Of a stretch of 13,086 nt of DNA, positions 7,337-13,086 are shown piece by piece (position 1 is the stretch's first letter; each line of letters starts with the position of its first letter). The position numbers were made by a program, and so were the translations under genes. The stretch lies in NCBI GenBank assembly GCA_017381835.1, contig JAFOBK010000193.1, positions 1 through 13,086 of the forward strand. Direction: 5' to 3'. This DNA comes from Oscillospiraceae bacterium. GTDB lineage: Bacteria; Bacillota_A; Clostridia; Oscillospirales; Oscillospiraceae. The notes below the pieces were generated by a model that saw only the letters and a program-made list of their open reading frames with translations, ran no database searches and was not told where the DNA came from.

Positions 7337-7380
7337 TCTATATCCTCCAACAAGTGGTTACAATTAATTACATTTCGTTT

Positions 7381-7409
7381 ATATTACAATATTTATCTTC
7401 AAAAATCAA
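7381..7409 (-). promoter_or_regulatory. Candidate promoter of the CHAP protein gene
   Basis: On the minus strand: TTGATT (7404-7409), 17-base spacer, TAATAT (7381-7386), 44 bases before the ATG. Both boxes depart from consensus and the region is very AT-rich, so chance matches are likely. Confidence 0.4.
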
Positions 7410-7447
7410 TAGAATAATGAAAAATAATAGTAAATAATTTGATTTTG

Positions 7448-7477
7448 AACGGAAATTTATAATATCATGATGAAATT
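7448..7477 (+). promoter_or_regulatory. Candidate sigma-H promoter of the spoIIA operon
   Basis: AACGGAAAT (7448-7456) matches the sigma-H -35 pattern RnAGGAwWW except for one base. After 12 bases, GATGAAATT (7469-7477) resembles RnnGAATww with one mismatch. In Bacillus subtilis spoIIA is transcribed by sigma-H, so a site is expected here. A TATAAT at 7458-7463 lies between the two boxes, without a good sigma-A -35. The predicted leader is about 110 bases. Confidence 0.35.
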
Positions 7478-7553
7478 TAACCGGTAATTAACAGAGTAAA
7501 AGTTACAAAACCGATTAGAACGAAGCGGAAATCCGACACTTTATTTTCAGCTT

Positions 7554-7580
7554 CTTTCGTATACTGTCTATACACGAAAG
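7554..7580 (+). promoter_or_regulatory. Hairpin abutting the spoIIAA ribosome-binding site
   Basis: CTTTCGT (7554-7560) is the exact reverse complement of ACGAAAG (7574-7580). An alternative pairing, with a 2-base bulge, joins CTTTCGTATA (7554-7563) to TATAC..GAAAG (7569-7580) around CTGTC. The right arm runs into the ribosome site AAAGGAGGAG (7577-7586), sharing about four bases with it. It could be an operator or an RNA structure that limits spoIIAA translation; it has no T-run and is not a terminator. Confidence 0.5.
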
Positions 7581-7592
7581 GAGGAGAGTGCT

Positions 7593-7910
7593 TTGCAGTT
7601 AACAAGTTATCTTCAAAACAGTTGCTTAACAGTTGCACTTACAGGTGAAATTGACCACCAATGCGCCAAGAAATATATTGATGCCATTGCATCAAAACTG
7701 GAGGTATACTTGCCGAAAACATGTATTTTGGATTTTGAGCAGGTTACTTTTATGGATTCATCGGGTATTGCGGTTATGATCAATGCAATGCGTCAAATGA
7801 ACAAAATTGGCGGTACATTATCTGTTTCCGGTTTAGGAAGTCAGCCAATGCGTGTGTTCTGCGCCAGCGGCATGGATAAAATTGTGGAGATCAAAGAGGG
7901 GATCTTATGA
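7593..7910 (+). CDS. spoIIAA: Anti-sigma F factor antagonist SpoIIAA
   Basis: STAS-domain protein that, when unphosphorylated, binds SpoIIAB and releases sigma-F in the forespore. It has 105 residues, slightly shorter than the roughly 117 of B. subtilis. LTGEIDHQCAKKY at 16-28 matches the conserved first helix region. FMDSSGI at 53-59 is the phosphorylation loop: Ser56 after Asp55 aligns with the serine that SpoIIAB phosphorylates and SpoIIE dephosphorylates. The start is a TTG at 7593, set by GGAGG at 7580-7584, 8 bases upstream; no in-frame ATG fits. The use of TTG beside a strong ribosome site and a hairpin may tune expression. The stop overlaps the spoIIAB start (ATGA at 7907-7910). Identity is firm because spoIIAB and sigF follow. 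Confidence 0.95.
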   Translation: MQLTSYLQNSCLTVALTGEIDHQCAKKYIDAIASKLEVYLPKTCILDFEQVTFMDSSGIAVMINAMRQMNKIGGTLSVSGLGSQPMRVFCASGMDKIVEIKEGIL

Positions 7911-8338
7911 AATTTGAGAATTATATGATGTTGGAATTCCCGAGTAAGGCCTCCAACGAAGCGTTTGCCCGTTCTGCGGTGGCATGTTTTGCAGCCCAAA
8001 TGGATCCAACGATGGAAGAACTGGGTGATATTCGAACGGCAGTATCGGAAGCGGTGACAAATTGCATTGTACATGCCTATCCCAGTGGAATCGGAATCAT
8101 TGCGATGCGCTGCCGCATTTTAAAAGATAATGTTCTGGATATTGTGATCAAGGATAAAGGTATAGGCATTCAAAATCTGGAAGAGGCACGAAGACCTATG
8201 TATACAACCGGCGGCAGTGATCGCAGCGGCATGGGCTTTACGATCATGGAGAGTTTTATGACCTCGCTTTCTGTGACATCAATACCGGGTAAAGGAACCA
8301 CGGTACATATGCGCAGAAAACTTCAGCGCCGCAAATGA
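7907..8338 (+). CDS. spoIIAB: Anti-sigma F factor, serine kinase SpoIIAB
   Basis: GHKL-family ATPase and protein kinase. It holds sigma-F inactive in the ATP-bound state and phosphorylates SpoIIAA. It has 143 residues, the normal length. The N-box is EAVTNCIVHAY at 48-58, with Glu48 the likely catalytic base and Asn52 the magnesium ligand. The G1 box is DKGIGI at 83-88, and the G2 box is SGMGF at 107-111, preceded by TTGGSDR at the ATP lid. LEFPSKASNEAFAR near 9-22 matches the conserved N-terminal segment. It overlaps spoIIAA and sigF by four bases each (ATGA), so the three proteins are probably made in fixed ratio, which partner switching needs. No key residue appears to be missing. Confidence 0.97.
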   Translation: MKFENYMMLEFPSKASNEAFARSAVACFAAQMDPTMEELGDIRTAVSEAVTNCIVHAYPSGIGIIAMRCRILKDNVLDIVIKDKGIGIQNLEEARRPMYTTGGSDRSGMGFTIMESFMTSLSVTSIPGKGTTVHMRRKLQRRK

Positions 8339-9039
8339 CAAGAACGGAAGAATTGCTTACCAGCAGCAAATCCGGAAATATGGACGCAAGAGAATTGCTG
8401 GTGAAAGAAAATGCAGGTCTGATTTGGTCAGTTGCCAGAAGATTCACCGGCAGGGGAGTGGAGTTGGATGATTTATATCAGCTAGGCTGTCTAGGGTTTA
8501 TCAAGGCAATCGACGGGTTTGATTTAAGCTACGGCACCCAATTTTCTACTTACGCAGTGCCTAAAATAGCAGGGGAGATCCGCCGCTTTTTGCGCGATGA
8601 CGGTTCTGTTAAGGTATCCCGATGCATAAAAGAGCAGGCTGCAGCGATTGCAACCAAACGGGCGAAGCTTATGCAGTTATTGGGCAGGGAACCAACCATT
8701 CAGGAAATATCCGCCCATACCGGCATTCCTTCTGAGGAGATTGCCCTGGCTGAAAATGCGATGTGCGCAGTAGAATCTATCCATCAGTCAAACGGAGAAG
8801 ACGGTTTTTCCCTGGAAAATATTCTCTCGGATACGGAATCTGAGGAACATATGCTGGAAAAACTGGCACTCCGTCAAGCAATATCCAAATTGTCAGAAAG
8901 AGAGAAGACGGTCATCGAATTGCGTTACTTTCATGGACTTACCCAGGATCGTGTTTCAAAGATTTTGGCTGTGAGTCAGGTGCAGGTTTCCCGCATTGAA
9001 AAGAAAGCAATCGTTAAATTGCGGGAACTGATTGGTTAG
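8335..9039 (+). CDS. sigF: RNA polymerase sporulation sigma factor SigF
   Basis: First forespore-specific sigma factor, which directs early forespore genes once released from SpoIIAB. It has 234 residues, a little shorter than the about 255 of B. subtilis. Region 2 (about 20-90) has ENAGLIWSVARRF, DDLYQLGCLGFIKAIDGFD and FSTYAVPKIAGEIRRFLRD, the core-binding and -10 recognition helices. Region 3 (about 95-140) has REPTIQEISAHTGI. Region 4 (about 183-234) has SEREKTVIELRYF and a helix-turn-helix LTQDRVSKILAVSQVQVSRIE. It could be confused with SigG by sequence, but its place after spoIIAA-spoIIAB makes it SigF. The ATG overlaps the spoIIAB stop. No terminator is visible in the 73 bases before pcrA, so some read-through is possible. 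Confidence 0.96.
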   Translation: MTRTEELLTSSKSGNMDARELLVKENAGLIWSVARRFTGRGVELDDLYQLGCLGFIKAIDGFDLSYGTQFSTYAVPKIAGEIRRFLRDDGSVKVSRCIKEQAAAIATKRAKLMQLLGREPTIQEISAHTGIPSEEIALAENAMCAVESIHQSNGEDGFSLENILSDTESEEHMLEKLALRQAISKLSEREKTVIELRYFHGLTQDRVSKILAVSQVQVSRIEKKAIVKLRELIG

Positions 9040-9052
9040 GTGCTTTTTCTCC

Positions 9053-9081
9053 TTTACCTTTTTCATAAAATGCAGTAAAAT
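9053..9081 (+). promoter_or_regulatory. Candidate promoter of pcrA
   Basis: TTTACC (9053-9058), 17-base spacer, TAAAAT (9076-9081), predicting a start near 9088 and a 25-base leader. The -35 matches consensus at four of six positions, the -10 at five of six. The rest of the 9040-9112 gap shows no hairpin. Confidence 0.45.
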
Positions 9082-9112
9082 AGAGGCATCTTACAGATAG
9101 ACAGGTGTAACC

Positions 9113-11521
9113 ATGACAGAAGAAATGATTTCCCGTTTTGTTACTGCCCGGCGCAAGTACATTGAAGGGCAGTTTATGAATCTAAATGCGAAGCAGCGAG
9201 AAGCCGTAATGACAACAGAAGGCCCGTTGCTTCTCTTGGCAGGTGCCGGTAGTGGTAAGACTACCGTGCTGATTAACCGTATTGCAAACCTAATGCGTTT
9301 TGGCAGCGGCAGTGACAGCAACCTGGTTCCTGATACAATCACTGAGGATGACATTCTTTTCCTTGAACAACTGCAGGAACCGATTCTTGATTTTGACCGC
9401 AGAAGAGCAGATTATTTGTGTGCGTTGGAGCCTGCACTTCCCTGGAGCATTATTGCCATTACTTTTACCAATAAGGCTGCAAACGAACTGAAAGACAGAC
9501 TTTCTGCGATGCTTGGTCCTGAGGCCCAGGATGTTTGGGCAATGACTTTTCACTCTGCCTGCTGCCGCATCTTAAGAAGAGATATTGAACGGCTGGGATA
9601 CTCCCGTAGTTTTACCATTTACGATACTTCCGACTCTGAGCGCCTTATGAAGGACATCATCAAGGATATGGGTCTTGACGATAAGACATTCCCCGCAAAA
9701 TATGTTCTGTCTGTGATCAGCAGGGAAAAGGACAAGCTGGTGTCTGCGCAGGAATTTATGGATCGAGTCGAGGCAACCAATGATATCCGGATGTATCACA
9801 TCGCAAAGGCATATCTAAAGTATCAAACTAAGCTGAAAGAGAATAATGCTCTCGATTTTGATGACATCATTTTCCAGACCGTTAAACTGCTGCAGGAATA
9901 CGAAGATGTTCGTACATATTACCAGAGAAAGTTCCGATATGTCCTTGTGGATGAGTATCAGGATACAAACCATGTCCAGTATCTGCTGACAGCCCTTTTA
10001 GCCGGCGGTTATGAGAATATCTGTGTTGTCGGTGACGATGATCAGAGTATTTATCGCTTCCGTGGTGCAACCATTGTGAATATTCTGAGCTTTGAGAAAC
10101 AGTATCGTGGTTCCCGAACCATTCGTTTGGAGCAGAACTACCGCTCCACCCAGTCGATTCTCAATGCAGCCAATGCAGTTATCGCCCACAATTTGGGAAG
10201 AAAAGGCAAGCGTCTTTGGACTGCCAATGATGCAGGCGCACCTATTACCGTTTATGAGGCAGCGGATGAGGGCGCGGAAGCCAATTATGTGGCAGGCCAG
10301 ATCATTTCCGGATCAAAGGGCAAAGGTTTTAAGGATTACGCAATTCTCTACCGCACCAATGCCCAATCCAACGCCCTTGAATTTGCTTTAAAGAGAAACG
10401 GTATTCCTTACCGTGTTATCGGCGGTATGCGCTTCTTTGATCGGGCAGAAGTTAAGGATATGTTGTCCTATCTTTGCGTGATCAATAACCGAAATGATGA
10501 TCTGCGTCTGCGCAGAATTATCAACAATCCTCCCAGAGGTCTTGGCGCCAAAACCTTAGAGTCTGCGGAGCGTTTGGCAGAAGCGGAAGGAAAGGGGCTT
10601 TATCAGGTTGTATCCGACCCCTATTCCTATGGTCCTATTCAAAAGAATGCAGCAAAGTTTATGCAGTTTACGGTTCTGATTGAAGAACTGGCGCAGCTTT
10701 TGGAGGATGGAATCAGTCTACCTGATTTTTATGAAGAAGTTATGCGTCGAACCGGTTATGTTACGATGCTGGAAGCTAAGCCTACAGAAGAGAACAAAAC
10801 CCGACTTGAGAATATCCGAGAACTGAAGTCCAGCATTAACTCTTATGTACAAAATGCGGAAGTGCCGACTTTGGCGGGTTTCCTGGAAGAAATTGCGCTC
10901 TATACAGATTTGGAGCAGTACAACGAAGGTGACGACGCGGTGGTCATGATGACCATGCACTCGGCTAAGGGCCTGGAATTTCCCAATGTCTTCCTGGTCG
11001 GCTTTGAAGATGGTTTGTTCCCCGGCATGCGTGCTATCGGCGATATGGAAGAGATGGAAGAAGAGCGCCGTCTTTGCTATGTAGCAATCACCAGAGCGAA
11101 AGTCAATCTGACCATCTCTCATGCCAAGCAGCGCATGCTGTATGGCCGCACGAATGCATCCCTGCCTTCCAGATTCCTTCGGGAGATTCCGGAGGATATG
11201 GTTGTGAAAAAGGGTGGATACCATAGCCAAGCCAATTCTTACGGCAGCGGATATACCAGCGCACAGGGTGCCAAATATCAATACGGCCAGGCGGCGCCGA
11301 AGCCCTCTTATAAGAGTGCGTATTCTGTGCCAACAACTGCAAAGTCTTCCTATTTGGAGTTGAACAAAGGTGACATGGTGCAGCATACTGCCTTTGGCCG
11401 CGGTATGGTACTTTCTGTTGTTAAAATGGGCGGGGATGCCCTTTTGGAAATTGCGTTCGATCAGATTGGTACAAAGAAGCTGATGGCTAAGACTGCGTCT
11501 GTCCATATGAAGCGCTTGTAA
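9113..11521 (+). CDS. pcrA: ATP-dependent 3'-5' DNA helicase PcrA/UvrD
   Basis: Superfamily 1A helicase for repair, rolling-circle replication and removal of RecA or RNA polymerase from DNA. It has 802 residues. Walker A is GAGSGKTT at 44-51; motif Ia AITFTNKAANEL at 115-126; Walker B VLVDEYQDTN at 277-286; motif III VVGDDDQSIYRFRGA at 305-319; motif VI VAITRAK at 657-663; a PcrA-type C-terminal Tudor-like domain follows (about 755-802, with HTAFGRGMVLSV). Compared with Bacillus PcrA there are about 20 extra N-terminal residues and an insertion of about 40 residues, rich in acidic residues, between Walker A and motif Ia (about 64-110). The start at 9113 has AGGTG 5 bases upstream. ATG at 9176, with AAGGG 6 bases upstream, is a possible alternative, but similar extensions occur in clostridial homologues as I recall them. 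Confidence 0.95.
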   Translation: MTEEMISRFVTARRKYIEGQFMNLNAKQREAVMTTEGPLLLLAGAGSGKTTVLINRIANLMRFGSGSDSNLVPDTITEDDILFLEQLQEPILDFDRRRADYLCALEPALPWSIIAITFTNKAANELKDRLSAMLGPEAQDVWAMTFHSACCRILRRDIERLGYSRSFTIYDTSDSERLMKDIIKDMGLDDKTFPAKYVLSVISREKDKLVSAQEFMDRVEATNDIRMYHIAKAYLKYQTKLKENNALDFDDIIFQTVKLLQEYEDVRTYYQRKFRYVLVDEYQDTNHVQYLLTALLAGGYENICVVGDDDQSIYRFRGATIVNILSFEKQYRGSRTIRLEQNYRSTQSILNAANAVIAHNLGRKGKRLWTANDAGAPITVYEAADEGAEANYVAGQIISGSKGKGFKDYAILYRTNAQSNALEFALKRNGIPYRVIGGMRFFDRAEVKDMLSYLCVINNRNDDLRLRRIINNPPRGLGAKTLESAERLAEAEGKGLYQVVSDPYSYGPIQKNAAKFMQFTVLIEELAQLLEDGISLPDFYEEVMRRTGYVTMLEAKPTEENKTRLENIRELKSSINSYVQNAEVPTLAGFLEEIALYTDLEQYNEGDDAVVMMTMHSAKGLEFPNVFLVGFEDGLFPGMRAIGDMEEMEEERRLCYVAITRAKVNLTISHAKQRMLYGRTNASLPSRFLREIPEDMVVKKGGYHSQANSYGSGYTSAQGAKYQYGQAAPKPSYKSAYSVPTTAKSSYLELNKGDMVQHTAFGRGMVLSVVKMGGDALLEIAFDQIGTKKLMAKTASVHMKRL

Positions 11522-11566
11522 TGAATCCTGCTGTGGGTGCATAGAATTCTCTGGGGTGATAATGCC

Positions 11567-12214
11567 ATGAGGATTCTACGAAGAATCATTCGAATTTGCA
11601 TTGTTTTGGTGATTGTTGCGATTGCCGCATTTCTCTTTTTTCGCAGTAAATATCACGATGCAATCGGCATGCTGGCGCAAACCCAGGTAAAGAATGTCAC
11701 ATCGGATCTTATTAATGATGCAATCGACAGGCAGATTTGCAACGGTACCATTCAGTACGATCGAATGGTCTACTTTGAGAAGGATCTGGATGGCAGAATT
11801 ACCGCTCTGAAAACCAATATGAGCGAAGTCAATCGGCTCAAAACGGATTTATTGAATCTTATTAACGATGAGATCCTGGCGATGGATTCTGATCACCTGG
11901 GAATTCCCTTGGGAAGTTTGATTTTACCGGAAGTATTTGCCGGTAAAGGACCAAGTATACCGGTTCAAATTCTCACCATTCGCAATTCAGAAGCAGGATT
12001 CTTCAGCGAGTTTTCCCAGGCTGGAATCAATCAGACATTACAGAAACTCTATATGCAAGTAAGTGTTGATGTAACTGTGCTTGTCTTAGGAAAAGTGGAT
12101 GATTTTACCATATCCAGCCAGGTAGTAATTGCAGAAACGGTTATTGTCGGTGATGTGCCGGATATGTTTTTGCAGACCGGAGGTAATTATGAATTACAAA
12201 GAGAGAATGGATGA
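11567..12214 (+). CDS. yunB: Sporulation protein YunB family
   Basis: Membrane-anchored sporulation protein of the YunB family; in B. subtilis yunB is a sigma-E-controlled mother-cell gene, with an unresolved biochemical role. It has 215 residues. A basic N-terminus and one membrane helix (about 8-25) lead into a long extracytoplasmic part. The family signature is clear: GIPLGSLILPEVFAGKGPSI near 112-131, then an AGINQTLQKLYMQV stretch at 152-165, and IAETVIVGDVPDMF near 188-201. I chose ATG at 11567 because GGGGTGAT at 11553-11560 lies 6 bases upstream; the in-frame GTG at 11537 has no ribosome site. It sits 45 bases after pcrA and overlaps ligA by 26 bases, so it is probably co-transcribed with both. 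Confidence 0.88.
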   Translation: MRILRRIIRICIVLVIVAIAAFLFFRSKYHDAIGMLAQTQVKNVTSDLINDAIDRQICNGTIQYDRMVYFEKDLDGRITALKTNMSEVNRLKTDLLNLINDEILAMDSDHLGIPLGSLILPEVFAGKGPSIPVQILTIRNSEAGFFSEFSQAGINQTLQKLYMQVSVDVTVLVLGKVDDFTISSQVVIAETVIVGDVPDMFLQTGGNYELQRENG

Positions 12215-13086
12215 GCTGGTAGCGCAGCTTAATGATGCCAATTATCGTTATTATGTCCTGGATAATCCGATCATTCAGGACTTTGAATATGACAGATTGC
12301 TTCGGGAACTGGAAGATCTGGAAGCGGCCCATCCGGAGTATACCAGTGCAGATTCACCTACGAAGCGTGTGGGCGGAGAAGCGCTGAGTAAATTCGAAAA
12401 ATTGGAACATCCGGTGCCCTTAATGAGCCTTCAGGATGTATTTTCCATGGAAGAATTAAATGAATTCCTGGAGAAAATTCAAGATAGTTTTCCGGGTACT
12501 TCCTTTACAGTAGAACCTAAGGTTGACGGCCTTTCCGTAGCTTTGGAATACATAGACGGCGTGTTTGTCCGCGGTGCTACAAGAGGCGACGGTGTTGTCG
12601 GTGAGGATGTAACCGAGAATCTCAAAACGATCCGCTCAATTCCAATGACCATTCATAACGCCCCTTCAAGGTTGATTGTTCGGGGTGAGGTGTTCATGCC
12701 TAAAAAGAGTTTTGAACTTCTCAACCAGCGGCAGGAGGAAGAAGGCAAACAGCTCTTTGCCAACCCCAGAAATGCTGCTGCAGGCTCCCTGCGCCAGCTG
12801 GATCCGAAGATTGCAGCAAAGCGCGGCCTGGATATTCTGATTTTTAATGTCCAGCTGGCAGAGAGCGTAGCGTTTACAACCCATGCAGAATCCTTGGATT
12901 ATTTGAAACAGCTGCAGTTTAAAGTTGTTCCCTATGCACTATTGGATTCAATAAATGAAATCAACGGGCAGGTTAATGCCATCAATAAAAACCGCGGTGA
13001 ACTCAGCTGTGACATTGACGGTGCTGTTATTAAGGTAAATGATTTGCAGATCCGTGATCAGTTGGGAGCAACCGCGAAATTCCCCA
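12189..13086 (+). CDS. ligA: NAD+-dependent DNA ligase LigA (5' part, cut by window end)
   Basis: NAD-dependent ligase that seals nicks during replication and repair. The first 299 residues, of about 650-670 in the family, are visible. Domain Ia has NYRYYVLDNPIIQDFEYDRL at 18-37, which binds nicotinamide mononucleotide. The adenylation motif EPKVDGLSVAL at 109-119 carries the active-site Lys111. Further nucleotidyltransferase motifs are RGDGVVGEDVT at 132-142, RGEVFMPK at 165-172, NPRNAAAGSLRQLD at 192-205, and DIDGAVIKVND at 275-285. The start ATG at 12189 has GGAGG at 12179-12183, 5 bases upstream, and lies inside the 3' end of yunB in another frame, a layout that favours translational coupling. 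An in-frame ATG at 12207 is possible but has no better ribosome site. The frame is open to the window end with no defect. Confidence 0.97.
   Translation, partial: MNYKERMDELVAQLNDANYRYYVLDNPIIQDFEYDRLLRELEDLEAAHPEYTSADSPTKRVGGEALSKFEKLEHPVPLMSLQDVFSMEELNEFLEKIQDSFPGTSFTVEPKVDGLSVALEYIDGVFVRGATRGDGVVGEDVTENLKTIRSIPMTIHNAPSRLIVRGEVFMPKKSFELLNQRQEEEGKQLFANPRNAAAGSLRQLDPKIAAKRGLDILIFNVQLAESVAFTTHAESLDYLKQLQFKVVPYALLDSINEINGQVNAINKNRGELSCDIDGAVIKVNDLQIRDQLGATAKFP

Noticed and set aside
9019..9050. Possible terminator after sigF (AACTGATTGGTT followed by a T-rich stretch)
   Set aside because: Only about four weak base pairs, inside the coding end of sigF; not credible as a terminator.
10718..11542. 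274-codon open frame on the minus strand
   Set aside because: Antisense to the conserved C-terminal part of pcrA; no motif or ribosome site seen.
11537..11566. GTG start for yunB ten codons upstream
   Set aside because: No ribosome site precedes it, whereas GGGGTGAT precedes the ATG at 11567 at good spacing.

Overview
The window reads as a chromosomal housekeeping and sporulation segment of an endospore-forming Firmicute. It is probably class Clostridia and possibly an Oscillospirales/Ruminococcaceae-type gut organism. The evidence is a complete spoIIAA-spoIIAB-sigF operon, a YunB-type sporulation protein, a T-box leader in front of valS, strong AGGAGG-type ribosome sites, and a PcrA helicase with an N-terminal extension and an insertion that I recall from clostridial homologues. 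The family-level placement is inference. No rRNA, tRNA, CRISPR array, transposase or phage gene is visible.

Layout. (1) 1-1648, plus strand: the 3' part of xseA, then xseB and ispA, tightly coupled by overlaps (exonuclease VII subunits plus a short-chain prenyl diphosphate synthase). They end at a bidirectional terminator at 1652-1682. (2) 1681-2619, minus strand: a membrane-anchored family 2 glycosyltransferase of the GtrB/CsbB type, with a well-formed sigma-A promoter at 2648-2676. (3) 2711-5640, plus strand: a divergent promoter, a T-box riboswitch with visible antiterminator and terminator pairing, then valS. A second bidirectional terminator lies at 5654-5683. (4) 5690-7336, minus strand: a secreted CHAP-domain protein followed by a long series of His/Cys (HW..CxxC) repeats and a Trp-rich tail. 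This is the least ordinary gene here. (5) 7337-7592: an AT-rich divergent intergenic region with candidate promoters and a hairpin abutting the spoIIAA ribosome site. (6) 7593-9039, plus strand: spoIIAA, spoIIAB and sigF, with two ATGA overlaps. (7) 9113-13086, plus strand: pcrA, yunB and the 5' part of ligA. The pcrA-ligA pairing is familiar in Firmicutes, but here a sporulation gene sits between the two.

How the genes work together. SpoIIAA, SpoIIAB and SigmaF form the partner-switching module that turns on forespore transcription. PcrA and LigA are DNA repair and replication enzymes, and ExoVII (XseAB) also acts in DNA processing. IspA feeds isoprenoid synthesis, including the undecaprenyl carrier that the glycosyltransferase probably uses. 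ValS is controlled by uncharged tRNA-Val through the T-box.

I do not see a convincing undescribed multi-gene system. The best leads are the CHAP/HW-CxxC repeat protein with its regular 50-residue period, the hairpin at the spoIIAA ribosome site, and the placement of yunB between pcrA and ligA directly downstream of sigF.
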